A DNA stretch of 64,000 bases. It comes from Diabrotica undecimpunctata. Taxonomy: Eukaryota; Arthropoda; Insecta; Coleoptera; Chrysomelidae. Every line of letters begins with the position of its first letter. The first letter of the stretch is position 1. Under the pieces are notes generated by a model. The model was not told the DNA's origin. It searched no databases and saw nothing but the letters and a program-made list of their open reading frames with translations. Below are positions 54,790-64,000 of the stretch, in pieces. The stretch is from NCBI RefSeq assembly GCF_040954645.1, contig NC_092805.1, forward strand, positions 71,285,186 through 71,349,185, given 5' to 3'. The position numbers and the translations under genes are program-made.

Positions 54790-57700
54790 TTAATCTTCAT
54801 CTGAAGATGAAGAATCCAAATTATCTGACAAGTTATGTGGACCTACTGTCTTGTCCTCCAGTAAGTCTTTGACATGAAACCTTCCTAGTTTCCTGCCAGT
54901 GGAAGTTTCCTTCAACTCATAAATTAAAGGAGAAATGACCTTAATAACTGTGCAAGGTATGTACTTCTGACATAACTTGGCCGATTGAAAGTTCACTTTA
55001 TCAGATTTGACAAAGTTTCTTTTCAACACAGAATCTCCAATTCTGAAGGATAACTCTCGCTTTCTCAAGTCATAATGGCATTTATTTCTAGCATAAGATG
55101 CTTTCAAACGTTTGCGAACATCCACATAAATATCAGGAAGATGCTGGATATCTTCTAAACGGTGTAATTTATCTGATATAGTGGGAAAGTTATTGGCATT
55201 TTCTGAAATTGTACCAAAATAATCACCAGAAAGAGGAACATGACGACCAAACATCAAATAAGATGGAGGACATTTGGTTATTTCGTGAGAAGAAGTCCTG
55301 ATAGCCTGTACTATAGAGTGGATATGAGTATCCCAAGCTCTTTGATCAGGAAAGGAATATGACCTTAAAGCAGTCACGATTGATTTATTAACTCTTTCGG
55401 TATGATTGACTTGTGGATGATAGTTCGCATTGTACCAGATCTTTTGGACATTATATTTAGACATGAGGTCGCGAAAAGCCTTAGCTGTGAACTGTGGTCC
55501 ATTATCGCAAGACACGATCTGTGGAACACCATAAATTAAGAAAACCTCATTCTCAAGATACTTGATAATGGATGAAGTAGTTGCCTTAGACATAGTATGA
55601 ACCAAAGGAAATTTTGTAAAATAATCAACAACTACCAAGGCATACTGAGAACCTTTATAAGACCTAGGATAAGGACCAATGAGATCTAAAGATATAAGTT
55701 GAAATGGAAAATCAATCCGTCGATAACTACCCATTAAACCTGGTTGGGGAAGATTTGTCGGTTTGCATGTAGCACAGATTTTGCATTTAGCGATATAGCT
55801 ACGTACAGTTTGACGCATCTTCGGCCAGTAATAGAGTTCCGATATACGACGGAAAGTTTTGTAAAAACCAAAATGAGCTGCAGTAGGATGGTCATGAAAA
55901 GTGGCCAAAACCTCTGCTCTATTAGGAGTTGGAACGACTATCTTCCAATCCGACATTCCAGTAAGGGCATCCATGGAACTTAAGACATGTTTATACAAAA
56001 CACCATGTTCAACTTTAAAATCAGGAAATTTACCTGGTACATTCTGTACATCATACAACATTTTTCGATACCAGTCATCTGGTTGCAAGGAAGATAAATC
56101 TAACAAATTAATATCGAACGTTCTAGAGAGTGCATCAGCGACTACTACACCTGCAGCTTTACGATGAATAATCTTATAATCATATTGTGCCAATTTTAAA
56201 ATCCACCTAGCCAAACGAGGAGATGGGTTCTTCATATTCTGTAACCACACCAAACTACTATGGTCAGTTATGACCGTGAAAGAACGACCCTCAAGAAAAT
56301 ATCTGAAATGTTCAATACCAGTAATTATAGCTAGCAACTCTTTTTCAGTTGTAGTATAATTTTTCTGGGCTTTATTTAATTTCTTGCTTGTATAAGCTAT
56401 AGGGTGTTCTTCTCCATCTACCATTTGATAGAGTACACCTCCAGATGCAGTGTTAGAACAATCTGTCATCAGATAAAAAGGCTTAGTAAAATCTGGGGCT
56501 ACCATAACAGGAGAATTTGTGAGAGCCTCCTTGATTTTAATGAAAGCTTCATTAGCCTCAGGAGTCCACACAATATTTTGTCCCTTTTTCCGATTTTAAA
56601 GTAAATCTGTGATAGGAGACAACAAGGTCGAATAAGACTTAACAAACTTCTTATAATAACCAACCATTCCTAACAATCGACGGACCTGAGTGGTATTTTT
56701 AGGCACAGGAAAATCCCGAATCGCTGACATCTTATCAGGATCAGTACGAAGACCCTGAGAATCTACAACATATCCTAAAAACTTAATAGAGTCACGACAA
56801 AAGCTGCTTTTATCCAAATTAATAGTCAAATTTGCGTCTTTTAAACGCTGAAACAACTGCTGCAATACAGAGATATGAGTTTCGAAATCAGGAGTAATGA
56901 CAAGAATGTCATCAAGATAGTATTGACAAAATGGGTCTAAAGCAGGACCTATTACCAAATCCATTAATCGACACATAGTCTGAGGAGCAGACACAAGACC
57001 AAAAGGCATTGTAGTGAACTGATACAATCCTTTGCCATTTACTGCAAAGGCAGTAAGCTTTTTACTCTCCTCGCTGAGAGGAATCTGTAAAAACGCCTTC
57101 TTTAAGTCGATAGATGAAATAAATTTTGCATTCTGTAATTTACTTAGGATGATATCTATACGAGGTATAGGATAAGCATCTCTGTTCATAGTTATACCGT
57201 TAAGTTTACGTCCGTCAAAACAGACACGAAAAGTCCCATCTTTCTTTTTTGTCAGCCACAGAGGGCTACAAAAAGAAGAAGTACTGGGCTCAATAATACC
57301 TAACTTAAGTATTTCATCTACCTCCTTTACTAAACTTTCATGCCAGGCTTGAGGCAAGGGATATTGATATTGCCTGAAGGGCTTAGACGAACCAACATCA
57401 ATGTGATGTTCGATGAGATGAGTTCGACCTAACTGATTTTTCGATGAGATAGAAGAGAATGATGTGATGACACTATTTAACTGCTCTAATTCCTGAGCAT
57501 TAAGTCGACTCATATCTTTAACAGCATTGACACAAGAGATATTGAAAGAAGACACAGATAAGGAAAATTCAGTAAAATTTAATTCACTATTAAAAGTTTT
57601 CAGAAAATCCATACCTAGGATGACTGAATTCTTAACTGAAGGAATAACAAAGAATGTAATCATTCTTTTACAAAAACTAACAGAAATCTCAGTAGTGAAT

Positions 57701-58194
57701 TGACCTAAAATTGGTTGAATTTGACCATCAGCTGTAGTAACTTGCAGACTTTGATCTATTCCTATATTTACATTTGAATTCTGGAGAAATTCCAGACCTA
57801 GAGAACCTAAAATAGAGATATTGGACCCTGTGTCCAGTAAAGCTAAACAATAATGTCCTAAGATAGATATTTCAAGATATGGACGATTATCCTTGTTTTT
57901 TCGAACTAACAATGAGTTTATATCTAAATCAACAAACGAAGACAAGAGATTACTTGAAGAAACTACAGAAGAATCACGGTGTTCATGCTCAATTAACGTT
58001 GTCCTCTCTTCGGTTGGTATTTGCCGTTCTGTGGTCTTTTGTCTTTCGGTAGAGCGTGAGATGTTTGGCTTGTGGAAGCTTGGGCATCCAGACTCGAGAA
58101 ACTGGTTCCTTGGTTTTGAGGAGTTTGGACAATGTTTGTATTCCCTGTATTTTGACGAGGAGTAGGAGCCAGGGCCAACCCACCCCTTCTGTCG
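54790..58194 (-). pseudogene. pol: Pol of E4, nonsense codon between RT and RNase H
   Basis: Minus-strand frame from the heptamer to a TAA at 56598-56596, reopening to 54790. Protease D-T-G, RT Y-L-D-D, RNase H and the integrase zinc finger and D,D-35-E are kept, so the stop is the only clear lesion. The same TAA occurs in E3, and both carry GHYCLALL instead of GHSCLALL of E2, so E3 and E4 derive from one damaged source or one duplication. Confidence 0.9.
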
Positions 58195-59474
58195 TTTCCC
58201 GAACAGAATTCACACTCAAATTTACGGACACCTTGACGTCCACAACCATAACAGAACCGAATTCTAGGCTCAGAACATTCGTAATACCCATGTCCTGACT
58301 GACAACAATTCCAACAGGTAAGCTTCGAATTAAAAGAAGAGACATTACCAGACCGAGAATAGTTAGGCCTACCAGAATAGGATGAGTCATTATTTCTGAA
58401 ATTTCTACTATTACTAGACCGTGAATAATTGGGTCTATCAGAATAAGATGAGTCATTATTTCTGAAATTCTGATGAATAGGGACTCTAGACACGTTGTCA
58501 GAAGACCATGACAAAACTTCCTCTAACTTCTTACACTTTTCCGTTAAGTCAGCAATTGAAGAAATATCTGTAAGTGCCAGACTAGAATGATACGAGGGCA
58601 ACAAATTTTTTCTAATGATCCTTATGATATGTGACTCAGACAAAGGAGTCTCCAACCGTTTACACAAACTAACAATCTCATTTACAAATATAGTTACCTT
58701 CTCCTGCGGAGCTTGTTTTCGAGACTTAATTTCATCAAGAAGATTGTCCTCATAGTTATATGGAAGAAAATCTGACCTAAGTTTGGCAACTAACTCTTGC
58801 CATGAAGCAAAACTACCTCGGTTATTGAGATACCAAGTGAAGGCTGAATCCTTAAATAAATCGGCAGCAGAAGAATAACACTCTTCCTCGCTGTTACCAC
58901 GCGCTATACGCAGACATTCTACCTTCTCTAAGAAACTAACAACATTTTCATTATCTTGACCTGAAAAATGGACACCCCATTTATGAATAGGAGCAGACTT
59001 AACGAAGGGAAATGGATTTACTGAAACACTAGCATTATGAGGAGTTGACTGTGCCTGTGGAATCACTTTACAATCAAGTTCACCTTCCAGAATCAGAACC
59101 CTGAAATTAAGAGACCTCTTCACTTCCTCCTCTTCCTCTGTTGTAGCTTCTAACAGATGGACTCTAGCTGCAACATGACCTAAGCGAGAAGTATAGCGAG
59201 CATAGGCAGTATCACTAGGAGAACCCACAAAAGAACCAATTTTGACCACCAGATCTGCAAGAGTAACCTCTATTTCCGCAATCTCGTCCTTAAAATTAAG
59301 ATGGGAAGCAGACAGAACAGCATAACTCCGATTTGCTGCAGCTTGCTTTAATGCACCACGCAACACTACCCTTTTCCTTTCCACTGTTGTCAAAGATGGA
59401 TCGTTTAAGTGCCGGACTCTCAACTCGTACTCTAATTCTGGACCTAACAGATGCTCTACCTTGAAAGCAGACAT
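57993..59474 (-). CDS. gag: Gag of E4 (493 aa)
   Basis: ATG at 59474-59472 on the minus strand, intact to TAA. Same domains as E1 Gag. One change near the C-terminus (NTNIVQTP instead of NTNTVQTP). The heptamer lies at 58200-58194. Confidence 0.9.
   Translation of the reverse strand: MSAFKVEHLLGPELEYELRVRHLNDPSLTTVERKRVVLRGALKQAAANRSYAVLSASHLNFKDEIAEIEVTLADLVVKIGSFVGSPSDTAYARYTSRLGHVAARVHLLEATTEEEEEVKRSLNFRVLILEGELDCKVIPQAQSTPHNASVSVNPFPFVKSAPIHKWGVHFSGQDNENVVSFLEKVECLRIARGNSEEECYSSAADLFKDSAFTWYLNNRGSFASWQELVAKLRSDFLPYNYEDNLLDEIKSRKQAPQEKVTIFVNEIVSLCKRLETPLSESHIIRIIRKNLLPSYHSSLALTDISSIADLTEKCKKLEEVLSWSSDNVSRVPIHQNFRNNDSSYSDRPNYSRSSNSRNFRNNDSSYSGRPNYSRSGNVSSFNSKLTCWNCCQSGHGYYECSEPRIRFCYGCGRQGVRKFECEFCSGNDRRGGLALAPTPRQNTGNTNIVQTPQNQGTSFSSLDAQASTSQTSHALPKDKRPQNGKYQPKRGQR
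58194..58200 (-). promoter_or_regulatory. -1 ribosomal frameshift heptamer, E4
   Basis: GGGAAAC on the minus strand in the gag frame. Confidence 0.65.
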
Positions 59475-60072
59475 TTTATACAACTTGGAAATATACCAGA
59501 AAATATATGAGGAAAACTATGATAAAATAGGTAAAGTCTAACTTACTCTATGTTTCCAGGTTATTATTATAATTGAATTATTTTACCAGTAATGTTTGCT
59601 TGTTTATCCAGTCGTGAACTCAGATGCAAGGTACGGCTACAATCCCTGAGAAACCTAGAAATTTCAAAAAAAAATGTTACTTCCAGACAGTGGTGAATTA
59701 CTTTGGTGCTACTCCGGACTTTTATAGTGTTAAGATAGTTAAATTTAAAATATTTAAATAATTTTCCTTTTTAATATATACTTATGTTATTTATTATTAA
59801 TCCAATATGGATATTTAGTTAATCAAAAAAAGCAATTTATTCAGTCTACCCACAATATAGCAAAACAAGGGTACTACGGGTATATTTAATAGAGAATGTA
59901 GATAAACTAAATATTGAAATACAAAAACCAATGTTGCAGTTAAGAAACCAAGAGTTAAAGAACACAGCTGAAAATTAAAATACAACACCAAAGGTACTCA
60001 ACCAGAAATTAAAGTGGGAGAAGAAAAAAAAAAACCAAAGATATAAAGCCAAAAGTACGTGCAAAAAAAGAG
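59475..60072 (-). other. 5' leader of E4
   Basis: Noncoding leader, reverse orientation, like E3. Confidence 0.6.
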
Positions 60073-60094
60073 GCCCCACGTTTGGGTCTAGCCA
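60073..60094 (-). promoter_or_regulatory. Altered primer-binding site of E4
   Basis: Minus strand TGGCTAGACCCAAACGTGGGGC, as in E2 and E3. Confidence 0.6.
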
Positions 60095-62305
60095 ATTGAA
60101 ACAACTTAAATTCAGTTGGGCGCCAATTGAAACAACTCAAGTTGCAAACGCAAAAGCGCCAATTGAAACCTAACCAAATTGCAAACGCAAAAGCGCCAAT
60201 TTAAACCTAAATAAAATTTAGGGGTGGTATATGGAGAAGGAGATGATCAATTAGAGAAGAACTAGCAAAGAAGTTATAATAAAAGAATGGCTTAGCTCAA
60301 AAGAACACAGAGACACAAAACCTCAAGCACGAATTCGGGCTAGCCTCACTACACTAGAATTTGGCTTTGAGATAAGGGGAAAAGAGATCTTTTAACCAAA
60401 AGAATACAATATAATAATGCACCGGAAAATCTGGAACTATAAAAGGGGTAAGATAAGAGAATATACGGAGATGCCTAGGAAAATACTAAAATGGGCGCCA
60501 GCTAATTTCTGAAGGAAATTAACAAAAAAAAATAAATGAAGTTATGAACAACAAGGAATAAAGTACTATTGATTTAATACCCTGTAATAATGTTTAAAAA
60601 CCGAAAAGACACTATTGACCTTGTTATGCTATATTATAATTGTAAGCAGGAACTGAAATAAAAGCAAAACTACTTGTAACAAATATATTTATAATATTAA
60701 CAACTAACAAAACTCACCTATATATATATATATATAGAGAAAATCTAATTACAGTAGTGGGGCTACGGTATGCGAGGACCAAAAAGCCACGACAAAATTA
60801 AATATCCCCACTACTGGGCCAAACGAAAAGGTGTATTAGTAAATCTATAATCTAAATCCATGGGAGAAGCGAGATCTTAACACTAAGGTTAGTTACGAAA
60901 GTTAAATCCTAGATAGGTAAGGTAGGGAATATAAATACTAAGAAAAAAAAAACCGTGACGGTTATACAAAAGAAACTACCTTACCTAACAAATATACGAC
61001 TAATATGTGTCGAAGCAGCTAAACACCAGATCTATGTGTAAGTGTTATGCTTACACACAGATGCTGGGAGATATCTAAAGTGATCAAGTGTGATGAGTAT
61101 GGCCAACAGACTCGGAAAGATATATATATAATTTTTAAAAACCCTGATGCATAAATTTCTTCCCTTCCCTTTTAAAAACAGCTATACAAAAATCATGAAC
61201 CCCTTCCCTAACAATGAATCTAATTTAATTAATTAATAGCTATTTACCTAACTTTTATAGATGTTACAAAAAACTGTAATAAGTACTAACCTTGGTATAT
61301 GCATATACAAAGTTGTAAATTACAAGAAAAACCTTAACCCTGAGAAACTAGTTGTTACTGTCTGTCACAACACTACAGCGGTCCTGGATAAGTCCCCTTA
61401 AGACTCTGACGATCCTTGAGGCTCCGAAAAAAAAACGAATGAAGAGGAACGCTGTGGTTCTGGAGACAATCGGTTCCTGGTTTCCAATGGGTTGAATTAG
61501 GTGTTTGGTTAAACTAATTCTAGTATTAAACGTTATCCTAATCGGGTGAAATCTACAAAAAATAACATTTAGAGAAACATCAAGGCACCCAAAGATGACT
61601 GTCAACACATACTCTTACATCGAATTACCACAACAAACAAACATTTTATTTTATCAGCTGACTGTCATCCTGTCTATTTATTGCGTCTGCGCATTTAAAG
61701 AATATCTAGTAAATCAGGCATGAAACTTTTTATACCGAGTAGTAGGTATACAAAAAAACAGAAAAACTAATTAGGTGTCCGATAAATTAACGATCTAGGC
61801 TCAAGGCCACATGATACATATGAGAAAACTCGGATTTTACACTTTTAATATTTCAAAAGACAATGAAAATATCAATAAAATGATAGGCCTATAAAACTAA
61901 ATGATTTAATTGCTCACCTGGGTTTTAAATAATTATTTCAGTAGATTTGGAAGCCGGGTCTTAAATATTCATTTCTATAGATTTGGAAGTCGGTTTTTCA
62001 ATCAAGATTCTTTATCATCTGTTCTAATTTCTCCCTTGATGTTCGGGGAAAATATTAAATCCAATCCCAGATTTTCTACCCGATTTAAAGACAAAAAAAT
62101 GCCGGTTAAGGCTTGGAGAAATACACCTCTCTGCTTGAGTTGTTGGCCAAAACTGACTCTTCGCCGAGCACCTCTTGCTCATTTTAGTTTGCGCATCGTC
62201 TCGTCTATTGCCCATAAACGTTTCATAAACGGGATTCTTAGGGGTTTTAGGATTTTAATAATAAATTATATTAATTAATTATATGTTAGCAGTTGTGACT
62301 GCTAC
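60095..62305 (-). repeat. LTR 8 (2,211 bp, minus, intron-containing)
   Basis: 5' LTR of E4. The palindromic tip reads ...GACTGCTAC and the terminal base is missing where it joins CTACCATTCG. Confidence 0.9.
61553..61917 (-). other. Intron within LTR 8 (365 bp)
   Basis: Minus strand CAG|GTGAGC...TTGTAG|ATTTC. Confidence 0.85.
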
Positions 62306-63576
62306 CTACCATTCGTACGGATTGGTAGATGTGAGTTTATCTTTACCTTGAGTGTACCTTTATCTTTACCTTAATTGAGTTTATCTCGTACCTTTACCTT
62401 AATTGGTTTATCTCATACCTTTACCTTAAGTTAGTTATCTTTACCTTTACCTTGATAAGTTTATTTCTTATCTATATCTTATGAATATATATCTTATCTT
62501 TATCTTGATTATGGAGTCCTAAAAATCTGTCCTTTACTGTTCTTGTCGTGAGTAAAGAATTGGACCGCGTCAATAGTACAGTTTGGGTATTACAGTTAGG
62601 ATCTCTTTTATCTTTCCTTCTACCAAGTGTATAGCTGGTAGAAGTGAGTTTTGTGCATACCCTCTACCATGAGTAGATCTGGACTTGCAATTATCTTTTA
62701 CCTTTTGTGCATATTCTTTACTACGAGTTGGGATTGCAGTTAACTTACTTATTTTTTTTTTAGCATACCCTATACCATGACTATAGTGGGCTTGCTAGTA
62801 TCTAGGCTTGCTAGTGCCTTTACCGATTGTGTGTTTTTCCTACCGCTGCTAAAGCAAGTAGATGTATTGAATTATCTTTTACCTTGAATTTTCGAATATA
62901 TTGCTGATATCCAGAACCATATCATATAGATGTTTAGGTTTGTAGTAATATAGTTTCAACTAGTCCTAATAAATTAAGCCCTCATTGAACTCTTGGGTGA
63001 TTAATAGAATCTGTTCGCTCTAGTGTCAACGTTGGGTAAAATTGATAGGACTTTGTTTGAGTTTGTGTTGTGAATGGTTCTTGGTCCTATCTTTTAGAGG
63101 TTGTTAACACACCTCAGTAGTGTAGTTTATTAATAGTTTTACTAATACTTGGAAATATAGAATTTAAGTATTGTCGAAGGTTAATTTACTCTATATAAGG
63201 TTGAATTGAATTATATTGAATATATTGGTATTGAGATTGATATTGCTATAAGGTTATTGAATTATATTTAGAAAGTACCTAAGTGATTGGGTTATATGGT
63301 TTTTTTTTACTTTTCTTAATACTTTGTCTAAATAAATTAAATTATTTTAATTTTTTTTGGTAAATTACGCATTATTAAATAGATCACATGCTGTCTGTCT
63401 ACTGTACGTCTGTCAGTGTCATTACTTTTATCCCATCTAATGAGTAACCAGTGTGGCTGATGAGCTCAAAATCCTTGTGGTTGACACCACAACGTTTCGG
63501 CTTCATCATATTCATCGTCTGGTTTGTCTTTAAGGCTAGATTGTCCTAGACAATAAAAAAAGGAGTTGAGGGAGGA
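62306..63576 (+). mobile_element. 3' internal fragment of a further plus-strand copy
   Basis: Matches the 3' noncoding region of E3 from CTACCATTCGTACGG onward, ending in the polypurine tract. The third hairpin is deleted (AATAAAAAAAGGAGTTGAGG). Gag and pol of this copy are missing, replaced by inverted E4. Confidence 0.85.
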
Positions 63577-64000
63577 TGTAGCAGTCACAACTGCTAACAT
63601 ATAATTAATTAATATAATTTATTATTGAAATCCTAAAACCCCTCAGAATCCCGTTTATGAAACGTTCATGGGCAATAGACGGTACGATGCGCAAACTACA
63701 GGTCCAGAGGCGCTCACTAAAGTCAGTTTTGGCCAACAACTCAAGCAGAGAGGTGTATTTCTCCAAGCCTTAACCGGCATTTTTTTGTCTTTAAATCGGG
63801 TAGAAAATCTGGGATTGGATTTAATATTTTCCCCGAACATCAAGGGAGAAATTGGAACAGATGATAAAGAATCTTGATTGAAAAACCGACTTCCAAATCT
63901 ATAGAAATGAATATTTAAGACCCGGCTTCCAAATCTACTGAAATAATTATTTAAAACCCAGGTGAGCAATTAAATCATTTAGTTTTATAGGCCTATCATT
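63577..64000 (+). repeat. LTR 9 (partial, intron-containing)
   Basis: Starts TGTAGCAG after the polypurine tract and runs off the window. The middle of its first exon resembles LTR 1/2 (CTACAGGTC...CTCACTAAAGTCAGTTTTGG), yet the intron donor GTGAGC at 63962 is present. Confidence 0.9.

Larger units (their letters stand above)
50597..62305 (-). mobile_element. Large-LTR Ty3/gypsy element E4 (minus strand, pol inactivated)
   Basis: LTR 8 (5'), disrupted primer site, leader, gag, pol with nonsense codon, 3' region with expanded (AT)n, and LTR 7 (3'). It faces E3 tail to tail and shares its pol TAA, but keeps the RT aspartates. Its 5' edge at 62305 enters a 3' internal fragment of another copy. 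Confidence 0.9.

Overview
The window is AT-rich repeat DNA from an animal genome, most probably an insect. It carries an R1-clade non-LTR retrotransposon, AGGTT/TTAGG-rich tracts, long (AT)n microsatellites and many Ty3/gypsy elements. I cannot name the species; a beetle is plausible but not shown. No tRNA, rRNA, CRISPR or prokaryotic feature was seen. The only host-type gene I think I recognise is a decayed Codanin-1-like fragment at 9858-10790 (minus).

Layout. 1-846: 5' end of a small minus-strand gypsy element (gag, primer site, 147-bp LTR). 848-7683: two nearly identical ~3.4-kb tandem units, each with a broken ORF1-like remnant, a CCAAT/hairpin promoter-like block, a 43-codon half-zinc-finger ORF, an (AT)n run, AGGTT tracts and hairpin-rich modules. 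7684-8836: degenerate repeats sharing a GAAACG core. 8896-9395: a 500-bp TA-flanked MITE between (TA)n runs. 9858-10790: the Codanin-1-like pseudogene. About 10791-14095: R1-like element with broken ORF2. 14138-15059: probable minus-strand LTR. 15531-16495: second small gypsy element with a decayed gag, interrupted by the main family.

16496-64000 is built almost entirely from one Ty3/gypsy family with very large LTRs (1.8 kb without, 2.2 kb with an intron). Four internal regions are present. E1 (16496-27170) and E2 (25332-36468) are in tandem and share the middle LTR. E3 (39248-50562, plus) and E4 (50597-62305, minus) face each other. Nine complete or partial LTRs are seen. Only E2 has an undamaged gag and pol: gag (CCHC) overlaps pol in the -1 frame at a GGGAAAC heptamer, and pol holds protease, RT, RNase H and integrase. 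E1 lacks the protease active site. E3 and E4 share a nonsense codon in pol, and E3 also has a mutated RT active site.

The most striking observation is a 363-365 bp GT...AG intron inside the LTR. It is present in seven LTRs and removed exactly, at CAG|A, in the two LTRs of E1. This is what reverse transcription of a spliced genomic RNA would leave. Other notable points: the LTR tip is a perfect palindrome, and at 39.2 kb it forms a head-to-head fold-back; the tRNA primer site exists in an intact Lys-type form and in a disrupted, partly duplicated form; and three hairpins precede the polypurine tract. The density of near-identical inverted copies means assembly error must be considered for the order of copies between 34 and 64 kb.
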